DNA of 31,605 nucleotides from NAT127 sp041655035 (GTDB taxonomy: Bacteria; Pseudomonadota; Gammaproteobacteria; Pseudomonadales; Porticoccaceae), in contig JBAZCN010000027.1 in NCBI GenBank assembly GCA_041655035.1, positions 1 through 31,605 on the forward strand, written 5' to 3'. The notes under the pieces were generated by a model. It saw only the letters and a program-made list of their open reading frames with translations, searched no databases and was not told where the DNA came from. Every line of letters starts with the position of its first letter. Within the stretch, counting starts at the first letter, position 1. The position numbers and the translations under genes are program-made. Positions 16,135-23,982 of this stretch are shown in pieces.

Positions 16135-16445
16135 CACTTTTCTCCAGTTTTATCGTCAAGGAGCCCGGTTGCCGGGCGGAACCATCCACGGCCTGGGTTG
16201 GCGACCGCCAAAGTGCCAGTATTAGAACGCATCGCAGTGGCCATTGCCATAAGCCGAAAAGCGACAGGCCGCGGCTGGCAGCAGGAATACGCTTCCGTCA
16301 CCACCCGCATCCTCGCGCTGCAAGCCCTTCATGTGAAAGGATGGACCGGCGACGATTTATACCGCCAAGGCAAATAGCGTAGAATCCCGGAATCACCCCG
16401 GCCCTTTTCGGGAACCATTCCAACAATAAGCGACAGGGAAATCCT
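16135..16445. other. 311-bp divergent intergenic region
   Basis: The spacer lies between CMD copy 2 and the first SDR gene. It contains a small perfect hairpin, GCCCGG (16163-16168), TTG, CCGGGC (16172-16177), just upstream of the CMD2 ribosome site. An AGGGA ribosome site for the SDR lies near 16435. No convincing gene is seen. An open frame reads through 16215-16377 on the plus strand but has no supported start and no recognisable domain. Confidence 0.4.
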
Positions 16446-17186
16446 ATGTCCCGCCTTGCCCACAAGGTCATCATCGTCACCGGCGCAGCCCAGGGTATCG
16501 GCCTCGGCATCGCCGCCGCCTGCCGCCACCAGGGCGCCAATGTGCTGATGGTGGATATCGACAGCGCTGTACGCCAGGCAGCCGATCAGCTCGGCGCCCG
16601 CCACCTGGTAACGGACGTCACCGCGCCCGGCAGCGCCGGCGAAGCCTGCGATCTAGCCCGCAGCGAATTCGGCGGAGTCACCGGGCTGGTGAACAACGCC
16701 GGGCGGGTCGATGAGGCCGATATCCTCGAAACCAGCGACGAACTGTGGCGCCAGACCATGGCCCTCAACCTGGACGCGCCCTTCGCCTGGAGCCAGGCGG
16801 CCATCCCGCTGATGCTGGAGGCCGGGGGCGGTTCGATCGTCAACATATCCACCATCGAGGCCACCCATGTGCGGCCCCGCCATTTTCCCTATGTGGTGTC
16901 GAAGAGCGGTCTCAATTGCCTGAGCCGCGCCATCGCCGTGGATTTCGGCCGTCGCGGCATCCGCTGCAACACCCTCTCGCCCGGTTCCATCGATACCCCC
17001 ATGTACGACCGCTACACCGCCCTGTACCCCGGCCTGCGCGAACACCTGATCGGCCTCAATTTTGCCGGCCGGCTCGGCACCGTGGAGGAAATCGGCGCCG
17101 CCGCGGTCTATCTGCTGTCGGACGAAACCCGCTTTCTCAACGGACACGAGCTGGTGATCGACGGCGCCCGCACAGTGGCGACCTGA
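16446..17186 (+). CDS. short-chain dehydrogenase/reductase
   Basis: This 246-residue classical SDR has the cofactor motif T12-G-A-A-Q-G-I-G19, D37 at the end of strand 2 (NAD preference), NNAG at 83-86, and the active site Y149-x3-K153. The position of the catalytic Ser, 13 residues before Tyr as in FabG, is Thr136, with Ser135 next to it. This is a mild departure from the usual S-Y-K triad. ATG has AGGGA upstream. It is the first gene of a three-gene plus-strand operon with a second SDR and a thioesterase. It probably oxidises a hydroxyl to a ketone on the pathway substrate, but the identity is unknown. Confidence 0.92.
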   Translation: MSRLAHKVIIVTGAAQGIGLGIAAACRHQGANVLMVDIDSAVRQAADQLGARHLVTDVTAPGSAGEACDLARSEFGGVTGLVNNAGRVDEADILETSDELWRQTMALNLDAPFAWSQAAIPLMLEAGGGSIVNISTIEATHVRPRHFPYVVSKSGLNCLSRAIAVDFGRRGIRCNTLSPGSIDTPMYDRYTALYPGLREHLIGLNFAGRLGTVEEIGAAAVYLLSDETRFLNGHELVIDGARTVAT

Positions 17187-17248
17187 ACAAGCGCGACAAC
17201 CGACACCCGAGTGCAATCCACCCATCACCCTTGACCAAGGAGACCACC

Positions 17249-18007
17249 ATGAGTAAACGCTTCCAGAACAAGACCGTCATGGTCAGTGGCGCCGGCAATG
17301 GCCTGGCCCGGGCCGCGGCCCTCGGCTTCGCTCGCGAAGGCGCCGCCCTGTGCATCATCGACGTGGATCAGGCGGGACTCGACAGCACCCGCAGCGAAGC
17401 CGAGGCCCTCGGCGCCGACGTGCTCGCCCTCAACATCGACCTCACCAGCCGCGCCGCCTGTCACCAGGCGGTCGAGACGGCGGTAACACATTTTGGCAAA
17501 CTCGATGTACTGTGCAATATCGCTGGGATCGTGCGCATGCACCAGGTCGCCGACGTCAGCGAAGATGAGTGGAACAAGTTGATGTCCATCAACCTGGCCG
17601 CCCCCTTCTGGCTGTCCCAGGCCGCCATACCGCATCTGTTGAAGAGCCATGGGAATATCGTCAACTGTGCTTCCCAATCCTCCCTCAAGGGCTCGGCCTA
17701 TATCGTGCCCTACAGCATGACCAAAGGGGCGATCGTGATGATGACCAAATCGATGGCCATGGAATTCATCAATGCCCCCATCCGTATCAACGCCGTGTCG
17801 CCCGGCACCATGGCCAACACCAACATGACCACCGGCATGTCGATCCCCGATGGTATCGATCCCGCCCTGTTCATGCGCTACGGCGGCATCCGTCCCGCTG
17901 CGGAGCCAGAAGACGTCGCCTCGCTATTCCTCTACGCAGCCTCTGACGATGCCCGGGCGGTGCATGGCGCCATCCTCTGCGCCGATGGCGGCACCACCGC
18001 CGACTGA
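17249..18007 (+). CDS. short-chain dehydrogenase/reductase (second)
   Basis: This 252-residue SDR has cofactor loop S13-G-A-G-N-G18-L-A (the last Gly of TGxxxGxG replaced by Ala), D38 after strand 2, C-N-I-A-G at 89-93 and the triad S142, Y155, K159. ATG at 17249 has AAGGAGA at ideal spacing; upstream in-frame starts would run into the preceding gene. It lies 62 bases after SDR 1 and 13 bases before the thioesterase ATG, indicating one operon. It is clearly distinct in sequence from SDR 1, so the two probably act on different intermediates or stereochemistries (inferred). Confidence 0.92.
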   Translation: MSKRFQNKTVMVSGAGNGLARAAALGFAREGAALCIIDVDQAGLDSTRSEAEALGADVLALNIDLTSRAACHQAVETAVTHFGKLDVLCNIAGIVRMHQVADVSEDEWNKLMSINLAAPFWLSQAAIPHLLKSHGNIVNCASQSSLKGSAYIVPYSMTKGAIVMMTKSMAMEFINAPIRINAVSPGTMANTNMTTGMSIPDGIDPALFMRYGGIRPAAEPEDVASLFLYAASDDARAVHGAILCADGGTTAD

Positions 18008-18020
18008 TCGGGAACGCCTC

Positions 18021-18419
18021 ATGCTGCGCCATACCCGACAGCCTCGCGACGCCGAAATCAACGCCGGCCATGTGGTCAATACCGTGCCTCCGGTGTGGTT
18101 CGAAGACGCTCGTTTTGGCCTTTATGCGCCGATCCAGGAATTGTCCGGCCCCGACGCGCTGTTCGGCATAGTGAGAAAAGCCAGCTACGACTACCAGCGG
18201 GAACTGTTGCCGGGGGCGCCAGTGACGATCCTCACCGGCATCACCCGCCTCGGCAACTCCTCGGCCGTGTTCTACCAGGAAGCCTGGCAGCACGACCAGA
18301 GGGCGGTGAGCGCCGAAACCGTGATCCTGTTGATGGATGGACGGCAGCGGCGCAAGATGGATTTTTCACCCGCAAGCCGTAGGTATCTCGAACAACTGCT
18401 GATGGTGGATGCCCGGTAA
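18021..18419 (+). CDS. hotdog-fold acyl-CoA thioesterase-like protein
   Basis: This 132-residue protein of the 4HBT type has GHVVNTVPPVWFEDARFGLY near residues 16-35, matching the family start pattern (G-H-x-N-N ... F-E-x-A-R). A beta strand/turn series follows: YDYQRELLPGAPVTILTGITRLGNSSAVFYQEAW, then AVSAETVILLMD. It probably hydrolyses an acyl-CoA or related thioester produced by side-chain or ring degradation. The ATG at 18021 has a poor ribosome site. It follows the SDR stop by 13 bases and is likely translated by re-initiation. It is the last gene of the catabolic island. The 185 bases after it, up to the tRNA terminator, hold nothing recognisable. Confidence 0.8.
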   Translation: MLRHTRQPRDAEINAGHVVNTVPPVWFEDARFGLYAPIQELSGPDALFGIVRKASYDYQRELLPGAPVTILTGITRLGNSSAVFYQEAWQHDQRAVSAETVILLMDGRQRRKMDFSPASRRYLEQLLMVDAR

Positions 18420-18604
18420 TCGGCCATTGGGCAACCGAAGCGACGGCAAACGGGTCCGGCTGTGCGGTGAGTTCAGCTCGGCGCCCCTCGACAGCGAGGT
18501 CGAGGATCGGGCTGGGGACAGATGAAGGGCGGACTACTGGCGATCCCGACCGAGGCGCCGACAGGGACGAGCCTATGCCATGGCCACGAACCGTGCCTTC
18601 TAGC

Positions 18605-18631
18605 AAAAAAAAGGCCGCGACAAGCGCGGCC
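18605..18631 (-). terminator. rho-independent terminator of tRNA-Lys
   Basis: On the minus strand, a perfect 7-bp stem GGCCGCG/CGCGGCC with a 5-nt loop (18613-18631) is followed by eight T (18605-18612). It lies 41 bases beyond the tRNA 3' end. Confidence 0.9.
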
Positions 18632-18671
18632 TGTAAATCGTCCAGCTACTCTAAAAGTAGCTGATTAAAGA

Positions 18672-18747
18672 TGGTGGGTCGTGCTGGATTCGAACCAGCG
18701 ACCAATTGGTTAAAAGCCAACTGCTCTACCAACTGAGCTAACGACCC
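18672..18747 (-). tRNA. tRNA-Lys (anticodon TTT)
   Basis: This 76-nt gene includes an encoded CCA end. The acceptor GGGTCGT pairs with ACGACCC. The D-arm has GCTCAGTTGGTAGAGC, the anticodon loop CTTTTAA gives UUU, and the T-arm has GGTTCGAATCC. No intron or mismatch is evident. A promoter and terminator bracket it, so it is a single-gene unit. It also marks the boundary between core genome and the catabolic island. Confidence 0.98.
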
Positions 18748-18760
18748 GGAAGAGGCGCAT

Positions 18761-18788
18761 ATCTTACTGTTTGAAGAAAATACGTCAA
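18761..18788 (-). promoter_or_regulatory. sigma70 promoter of tRNA-Lys
   Basis: On the minus strand, TTGACG (18783-18788), a 16-bp spacer and TAAGAT (18761-18766). The -10 ends 13 bases before the mature tRNA 5' end. It sits between the queC stop and the tRNA. Confidence 0.75.
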
Positions 18789-18800
18789 GAAAAAAAACCC

Positions 18801-19484
18801 TTAATCTGCATATTTTGTCGGATCGGGAATGCCTGCGTCGGCAAATCCCTGACGGCGCAGCCGACAGCTGTCGCAACGCCCGCAAGCAAATCCCTCAGCG
18901 CTGGCCTGATAACAGGAAACCGTAAGGCCATAGTCAACGCCGAGAGCCGCCCCGGTGCGGATGATATCGCCCTTGGTCATCTCCATCAGCGGGGCGTGAA
19001 TCCGCAAACCGCGCCCTTCCACTCCGGCCTTGGTAGCGAGGTTGGCCATGGTTTCGAACGCGTCGATAAATTCTGGCCGGCAGTCGGGATAGCCGGAGTA
19101 GTCCACGGCGTTGACCCCGATATAGATATCCGTGGCGTCGAGCACCTCAGCCCAGCCGAGGGCGATAGCGAGGAACACGGTGTTGCGCGCCGGCACATAG
19201 GTAATGGGAATACCGGAAGTGATCTCCTCCGGCACCGCGATGCGGGTGTCGGTGAGCGCCGAACCGCCAATGCTGCCGAGATCGATGCGCACGGTTTTGT
19301 GCTCGATGGCACCCAGTGCGAGGCTCACCCGATCGGAGGCGGCGAGCTCGGCGCGGTGGCGCTGGCCATAATCGAAACTGAGCGTGTGGCAGGCGCGGCC
19401 CTGGTCGCGGGCGATGGCCAGCACAGTGGCGGAATCGAGGCCACCAGACACCAGGACGACGGCTTTCTTGCTGGCATTGGTCAT
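18801..19484 (-). CDS. queC: 7-cyano-7-deazaguanine synthase QueC
   Basis: QueC converts 7-carboxy-7-deazaguanine to preQ0 with ATP and ammonia in queuosine biosynthesis (cytoplasm). The 227 residues compare with about 231 in E. coli. The PP-loop ATP motif S13-G-G-L-D-S18 and the C-terminal zinc site C-x9-C-x2-C-x2-C (around CYQASAEGFACGRCDSC) are present. Also typical are TYVPARNTVFLAIALGWAE and GVNAVDYSGYPDCRPEFI. ATG at 19484 follows GAGGA, 11 bases after the queE stop; longer in-frame starts overlap queE. It is the second gene of a queE-queC operon. Confidence 0.97.
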   Translation of the reverse strand: MTNASKKAVVLVSGGLDSATVLAIARDQGRACHTLSFDYGQRHRAELAASDRVSLALGAIEHKTVRIDLGSIGGSALTDTRIAVPEEITSGIPITYVPARNTVFLAIALGWAEVLDATDIYIGVNAVDYSGYPDCRPEFIDAFETMANLATKAGVEGRGLRIHAPLMEMTKGDIIRTGAALGVDYGLTVSCYQASAEGFACGRCDSCRLRRQGFADAGIPDPTKYAD

Positions 19485-19495
19485 GGTGATCGTCC

Positions 19496-20143
19496 TCAGT
19501 GCCCGGGCTCGTCGTTCCACAACAACTTGTGCAATTGCAGCTGCAAACGCACCGCGAGGCGGTCCTCGATGATCCAGTTGGCCAGATCAGTGGCATCCAA
19601 GGTGCCGTAACTCGGCGAAAACAACACGTTCGCCACCCTCTCGCCAAGATGGTATTCGTCGAGACGCATCCGTGCCCACTGGTAATCCTCCCGGCTGCAG
19701 ATCACGAACTTGACCTCGTCGCCGGCTTTCAGCAGATCGATATTGCTGTAGAGGTTGCGCCCGACTTCGCCGGACCCCGGTGTCTTGAGATCGAGGATTA
19801 CCGCCACCCGCGGGTCCACCCCATCGATGGGTAGCGCCCCGCTGGTTTCGAGCGAGACCCGGAAACCTTCATCACATAGCCGCTGCAGCAGCGCCAGACA
19901 CTCCCGCTGGGCGAGCGGCTCGCCGCCGGTCACCGTGACGAACGGTGCGCCGAGGCCCCTGACCTGCTCGACTATGGCGTCGATTGACTGGCGCTCACCA
20001 CCATGGAAGGCGTATTCGGTATCGCAGTACACGCAGCGCAGCGGGCAGCCGGTGAGCCGCACGAACACCGTTGGCAGGCCCACGGTGCTGGTCTCGCCCT
20101 GGAGGGAATAGAAGATTTCAGTGATACGCAATGAGTCTTTCAT
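19496..20143 (-). CDS. queE: 7-carboxy-7-deazaguanine synthase QueE (radical SAM)
   Basis: QueE rearranges 6-carboxytetrahydropterin to 7-carboxy-7-deazaguanine. It has the radical-SAM [4Fe-4S] motif C33-P-L-R-C37-V-Y-C40, preceded by FYSLQGET and followed by the SAM-binding VTVTGGEPLAQ. The 215 residues from ATG at 20143 fit the family; an upstream in-frame start at 20179 would add 12 residues without a clear ribosome site. It is upstream of and coupled to queC. queD and queF are not in the window. Confidence 0.96.
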   Translation of the reverse strand: MKDSLRITEIFYSLQGETSTVGLPTVFVRLTGCPLRCVYCDTEYAFHGGERQSIDAIVEQVRGLGAPFVTVTGGEPLAQRECLALLQRLCDEGFRVSLETSGALPIDGVDPRVAVILDLKTPGSGEVGRNLYSNIDLLKAGDEVKFVICSREDYQWARMRLDEYHLGERVANVLFSPSYGTLDATDLANWIIEDRLAVRLQLQLHKLLWNDEPGH

Positions 20144-20216
20144 CGGTGAATTATCGCCGTTCCGGCACTGTTGCCGCAAATGGAGGGAACGCGGGGCGGA
20201 GTTTGACGCTGAGAAC

Positions 20217-20246
20217 GGCAGCTCCCCGGCTGGCCGGGGAGCTGCC
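20217..20246 (-). terminator. strong hairpin at the end of the tol-pal operon
   Basis: GGCAGCTCCCCGG (20217-20229), loop CTGG, and CCGGGGAGCTGCC (20234-20246) form a perfect 13-bp stem, 7 bases after the cpoB stop. There is no long U tract. It probably terminates tol-pal-cpoB and isolates queE-queC. Confidence 0.65.
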
Positions 20247-20253
20247 GGCGCGA

Positions 20254-21012
20254 TCAGAAGTTGTCTTGCAGGTAGGCCCTGGCTAGTGCCGCGGCACTGC
20301 TATTGGTGGCCGCGACCCGATTGAGGATCTCCTTGGCCTTTGCCGTCTGGCCCTGGAGATGATATACGCGGCCGAGCTTGAACATCGCATCGGGCGCCTT
20401 GCGGTCGTTGGCAAAATTGTCGACCACAGTGGTGAAGGAGGTTTCGGCGCTGCCCAGGTCATTTTGCAGCAGGTAGATTTCTCCCAGCCAGTAATGGGCA
20501 TTGGCGGCGTGCGGACCCTGGGGATAGCGCTTCAAATGAGTATCGAAAGCGATCACCGCCTGGTCGATCTGACGGTTTTTCAGCAGTTCGTAAGCGGCCG
20601 TATAGCTCTGCTGTTCGGAGCCGGCATCAGCGGGCGATGTCGCGCCGCCACCGGCGCCCAGGCCTCGGTCTGCGGCAGAAAGCAACGGATCCGCCTCGGC
20701 TGGCGCTGACAACGCCCCGGGCAGCGCACCGCCGGGAGCGGCTGGGCCGGAGCCGGCACCGCCGCTCAGGCGGCTGTCGAGGTCCTGGTAGTCATCCATC
20801 TGGCGCTGCTTGAGGCGCTGTAGCTCCCAGGTCAGCTCTTCGACCATACCTCGCAGGTCGCGCATTTCTTCCTGGATAATCTGCAGTTGATGATAAACAT
20901 TGCCCGCTCCACTGCCTTCCAGGCCCTGCTGCGCATAAGACGGCTGGACAAAAGGCAAGGTCAACACCAGAGGCAGGGCCAGCATCCGCGACAGGTTCGC
21001 TATGTTGCGCAT
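20254..21012 (-). CDS. cpoB: cell division coordinator CpoB (YbgF)
   Basis: This periplasmic protein links Tol-Pal energy use to peptidoglycan synthesis (PBP1B) during septation. It has a signal peptide ending near SYA-Q. A coiled-coil trimerisation segment (about residues 38-78, YHQLQIIQEEMRDLRG onward) is followed by a Gly/Ala/Pro-rich linker. The C-terminus has TPR repeats (SYTAAYELLKNRQIDQAVIAFD, AHYWLGEIYLLQNDLGSAETSF, APDAMFKLGRVYHLQGQTAKA). ATG at 21012 is preferred, with GAGG eight bases upstream; longer forms would add residues ahead of the signal peptide. It is the last gene of the tol-pal operon, 73 bases after pal. Confidence 0.93.
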   Translation of the reverse strand: MRNIANLSRMLALPLVLTLPFVQPSYAQQGLEGSGAGNVYHQLQIIQEEMRDLRGMVEELTWELQRLKQRQMDDYQDLDSRLSGGAGSGPAAPGGALPGALSAPAEADPLLSAADRGLGAGGGATSPADAGSEQQSYTAAYELLKNRQIDQAVIAFDTHLKRYPQGPHAANAHYWLGEIYLLQNDLGSAETSFTTVVDNFANDRKAPDAMFKLGRVYHLQGQTAKAKEILNRVAATNSSAAALARAYLQDNF

Positions 21013-21085
21013 CACAAACATCCTCACGAAAAACAAAAAGCCAGGCTCAGAATACTGCGCCTGGCTTCGGGTGGCAAATGAACGG

Positions 21086-21598
21086 TTATTTCATTTCGAC
21101 ACGGCGATTGAGCGACAGGGACTGTTCGTCGCTGCCCAACTGCGCCGGACGCTCTTCACCGTAGCTGATGACCTCGAGGTTATTGCCGTTGACACCTTGC
21201 AGGGTCAGGTATTCCTTGACGGCGTTGGCGCGGCGTTCCCCCAGCGCCATGTTGTACTCGCGGGTACCGCGCTCGTCGGCATGGCCTTCGAGGCGAATCT
21301 GGCGGTCGCTGCCGCGCAGGCGCTGAGCGTGGGTATCGAGGGCGGCGCGGGCCTCGGGCCGCAGCACAGCCTTGTCGAATTCGAAGTAGAACACAGTATC
21401 GACACCGCCCGCGCCGAGGTCGCTGCCGCTGCCGCTGCCGTAGGGCGAATCGGAGCCGACCGTGCCAGTGCTGGTACCGCTGCCGTCGTCATAGATGCCC
21501 TCGGCGGAGCCATCTTCGGTAGAGGTACTGGAACAAGCCGCCAGCAGGGTGGAAAGAGCAGCAATCAGAAAGCCGGTTTTCAGAGTTTGGAAAGTCAT
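21086..21598 (-). CDS. pal: peptidoglycan-associated lipoprotein Pal
   Basis: Pal is an outer-membrane lipoprotein that binds peptidoglycan and TolB. It has a signal sequence with lipobox L19-A-A-C22, so Cys22 would be lipidated. A Gly/Ser/Thr-rich linker follows (about 23-65), then an OmpA-like domain with FYFEFDKAVLRPEA and GHADERGTREYNMALGERRA, whose Asp and Arg contact meso-diaminopimelate. The length (170) is normal. Its ribosome site GAGGAG lies just upstream. The gap to tolB is unusually filled by the tandem repeat at 21642-21758. Confidence 0.97.
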   Translation of the reverse strand: MTFQTLKTGFLIAALSTLLAACSSTSTEDGSAEGIYDDGSGTSTGTVGSDSPYGSGSGSDLGAGGVDTVFYFEFDKAVLRPEARAALDTHAQRLRGSDRQIRLEGHADERGTREYNMALGERRANAVKEYLTLQGVNGNNLEVISYGEERPAQLGSDEQSLSLNRRVEMK

Positions 21599-21641
21599 CT
21601 CGTTCTCCTCAGTGTCAAAGTTGAGCTTTACGCTCCTTGTT

Positions 21642-21758
21642 CATTAAAACTATTGTTTCATTAAACTGTTGCTTCATCAAAACCATTGCTTTATCAAAAC
21701 TATCACTTCATCAAAACTACTACTTTCGTCAAAACTGTTGCTTCATCAGAACTATTGC
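21642..21758. repeat. imperfect ~17-bp tandem repeat (about 7 units) between tolB and pal
   Basis: The unit approximates CATCAAAACTATTGCTT on the plus strand, and units are 16-18 bp with a few substitutions. The array is AT-rich in a GC-rich neighbourhood, begins 43 bases upstream of pal and overlaps the last codons of tolB. Read in the mRNA sense, each unit resembles GCAATAGTTTTGATGAA. Six of the seven units lie entirely in untranslated sequence. Confidence 0.85.
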
Positions 21759-23047
21759 AAAAAAGGCGACCATGCCGGCTCGCGCACATCCCCCTCCCGC
21801 GCGGGCAGAAGGAATCTTACCCCCGCATCGATAGACACAGCCGCTAGCAGGTTCTTGGTGCCCCGTTTGGTGGCGTAAAGAAGCATAGCCCCATTTGGCG
21901 CGACTGTCGGCGACTCATCGAGCTGGGTGCTGGTGAGTATGCGGAAATCGCCGGAAATCAGGTCTTGGGAAGCTATGTGGAACGCCCCGCCGTCACGATG
22001 GACCATGACCATGGTGCGACCATCGGGGGCGAGCCGTGGGCGGGCGTTGTACGAGCCGCGGAATGTTAGTCGTTCCATCTGCCCGGAAGCAAGCGTCAAC
22101 TTGTAAATTTGTGGCGCACCGCCCCGGTCGGAGGTAAAGACCAGCGCCTTGCCATCGGGAGTCCAGTTGGGCTCGGTGTCGATGGCAAAGTGATTGGTGA
22201 TCCGGGTGAACTGGCGGCTGGCGAGATCGAGGGTGTAAATTTCCGGGTTGCCGTCCTTGGACAGCACCAGCGCCAGCTTGCGGCCGTCCGGCGACCAGGC
22301 CGGGGCGCCGTTGAGGCCCTTGAAATTGGTCAGCTGCTCGCGGCTGGCATCACCGAGCCGCTGGCGGAAAATCGCCGGGCGGCCGGTCTCAAAGGACACG
22401 TAAACCAGTTCCTTGCCATCTGGAGACCAACTCGGCGACATCAGCGGTTCGCGAGACTCCAGCATCATCCGCTCACGGGCGCCATCGGCGTCGGCAACCA
22501 TCAGCCGGTATGTCAACCGGTTGCCGGAACCCGCCGTCGCGGTGACATAGGCAATGCGCGTGGAAAAGGCGCCGCGGATACCGGTGATGGCCTCGTAGAC
22601 CTTGTCGCTGATGTAGTGGGCGATATCCCTGAGATTGCCGTCATTGCCGTGAACCACCTGGGCCAGCACGATTTTTTCGCCGAGCACTTCAACCAGGCTG
22701 AAGGTCACCTTGAGGCGGCCATCGGGCTGGCGCTCGCCCTTGCCATAGACCAGGTACTGAGCGCCGAGCACGCGCCAGTCCCGATAGTAAACCTCGGAGG
22801 ATTCCCGGGGAAAAGACAGCATGTTGCCGCGATCGATGGTGGTGAACAAACCGCTGCGCCGCAGGTCGGCGGAGACGATTTCACTGATATCCTCCGGCAG
22901 CACCGCGCTGCCGGCCTCGATCGGCGACACCGCAATCACCGTCGGATCGTCGATCCCCTGAGTGATCTCGATGGTCAGTTCGGCGCGAGCCGACAGGGCA
23001 AAACCGACGAGCAGGGTCAGTGCGAGCAATAAGCGGTACTTCACCAT
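21752..23047 (-). CDS. tolB: Tol-Pal system beta-propeller protein TolB
   Basis: This periplasmic TolB binds Pal and TolA. It has a signal peptide cleaved near ARA-E (residue 22). An N-terminal alpha/beta domain (LTIEITQGIDDPTVIAVSPIE ...) precedes a six-bladed propeller marked by repeated WSPDG/TPDG blades (SWSPDGKELVYVS, AWSPDGRKLALVLS, NWTPDGKALVFTSD, APDGRTMVMV). 431 residues is normal for the family. The stop codon lies inside the first unit of the tolB-pal tandem repeat, hinting that the repeat expanded from or into the 3' end. It starts 7 bases after tolA. Confidence 0.97.
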   Translation of the reverse strand: MVKYRLLLALTLLVGFALSARAELTIEITQGIDDPTVIAVSPIEAGSAVLPEDISEIVSADLRRSGLFTTIDRGNMLSFPRESSEVYYRDWRVLGAQYLVYGKGERQPDGRLKVTFSLVEVLGEKIVLAQVVHGNDGNLRDIAHYISDKVYEAITGIRGAFSTRIAYVTATAGSGNRLTYRLMVADADGARERMMLESREPLMSPSWSPDGKELVYVSFETGRPAIFRQRLGDASREQLTNFKGLNGAPAWSPDGRKLALVLSKDGNPEIYTLDLASRQFTRITNHFAIDTEPNWTPDGKALVFTSDRGGAPQIYKLTLASGQMERLTFRGSYNARPRLAPDGRTMVMVHRDGGAFHIASQDLISGDFRILTSTQLDESPTVAPNGAMLLYATKRGTKNLLAAVSIDAGVRFLLPAREGDVREPAWSPFLQ

Positions 23048-23054
23048 GGCGTTG

Positions 23055-23966
23055 TTATAACCTCAGGTCCTGGGGGTTGAATTTTAAGCGGAAGCGGCGA
23101 AAATTTTGTTCATAGGCCGCACGATCCTGTTGAATCAGTTCCCGCAGACGCTCGAATTGTCCAGCCCGCCGCACCGCCTGCTCGGCGGAAAGATCGAAGG
23201 CGGCGTTGCCACTGGACTTGACGACGGCGACGCTCAGCACCCGGGCCTGGCCGTCGAGGGTAATTTCCAGTTCAGTGACCATGCCCAGGCGGGCGCTGGG
23301 CGGACGGCTCCAGTTAGCGCCGATGCGGTCTTGAATATAACCGATATAGCTCCCGACCTGTTCCGCGCCGAGTTCGGCATCGGCCGCGGCCAATGCCCGG
23401 GCCAGCTCCTGCTCGCGGCGCAACTGCTCCTGACGCTGCTTTTCAGCCTGTTGCCGCTTGATTTCCTCCTGCCGCTTGAGCTCCTGCTGGCGCTTGAGTT
23501 CTTCCTGGCGTTTGCGCTCCGCTTCAGCTTTCGCCTGCGCCTCCTTCTTTTGGCGCTCGGCCTCCGCTCTGGCCTGTTCTTCCTTGCGCTTTTGTTCCGC
23601 CGCGGCTTTCGCCTTTGTTTCCTGTTCGCGACGCAATTGCTCCTGGCGCGCCTGCTCTTTTTTGACCGCCTCCTGGCGTTCTTGTTCCTGGCGCTGTTGC
23701 TCCTGCTGTTTCCTGCGCTCCTCGGCGGCCGTGTCCACCTTGGGCTCCTCGGCCTTCGGTTGCGGGGGCGGCTGTGCAGGCGGCGCCTCGGGCTGCGCTG
23801 CCACCGGCGCCATCTGCAGCAATTTGGCCTCGATGTACTTCGGCGCCACCACCTTGCGCGGCTTTTCCGCGGGCGTCCAGCCCACCACGATGAACGCCAG
23901 CAGCGCGCCGTGAAGCAACACGCTCGCGGTAACCGGCCAAGTATAACTGGTGGCAGAACCTTTCAT
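23055..23966 (-). CDS. tolA: Tol-Pal system protein TolA
   Basis: TolA spans from the inner membrane to the periplasm and transmits TolQR proton energy to TolB/Pal. It has one N-terminal membrane helix (VTASVLLHGALLAFIVVGW), a Pro-rich stretch, then a long charged Gln/Glu/Arg/Ala/Lys helix (about residues 80-195). The C-terminal TolA/TonB-like domain contains YIGYIQDRIGANWSRP and SSGNAAFDLSAEQAVRRA. ATG at 23966 is preferred to a TTG two codons upstream. The 303 residues are shorter than E. coli TolA (421), mainly in the helical rod. Confidence 0.95.
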   Translation of the reverse strand: MKGSATSYTWPVTASVLLHGALLAFIVVGWTPAEKPRKVVAPKYIEAKLLQMAPVAAQPEAPPAQPPPQPKAEEPKVDTAAEERRKQQEQQRQEQERQEAVKKEQARQEQLRREQETKAKAAAEQKRKEEQARAEAERQKKEAQAKAEAERKRQEELKRQQELKRQEEIKRQQAEKQRQEQLRREQELARALAAADAELGAEQVGSYIGYIQDRIGANWSRPPSARLGMVTELEITLDGQARVLSVAVVKSSGNAAFDLSAEQAVRRAGQFERLRELIQQDRAAYEQNFRRFRLKFNPQDLRL

Positions 23967-23982
23967 CGTCAAGCCGCGGCCA

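Noticed and set aside
16215..16377. possible gene fragment in the CMD2-SDR divergent spacer
   Set aside because: The open frame reads QEYASVTTRILALQALHVKGWTG near its end but has no supported start or known domain, and promoter sequence is expected here.
21642..21758. CRISPR array
   Set aside because: Units are contiguous at about 17 bp without unique spacers, so this is a simple tandem repeat; there are no cas genes.
21637..21834. 65-codon plus-strand frame of repeated FIKTI/HQNY units
   Set aside because: It is a translation of the AT-rich tandem repeat between tolB and pal, with no ribosome site and no independent support.
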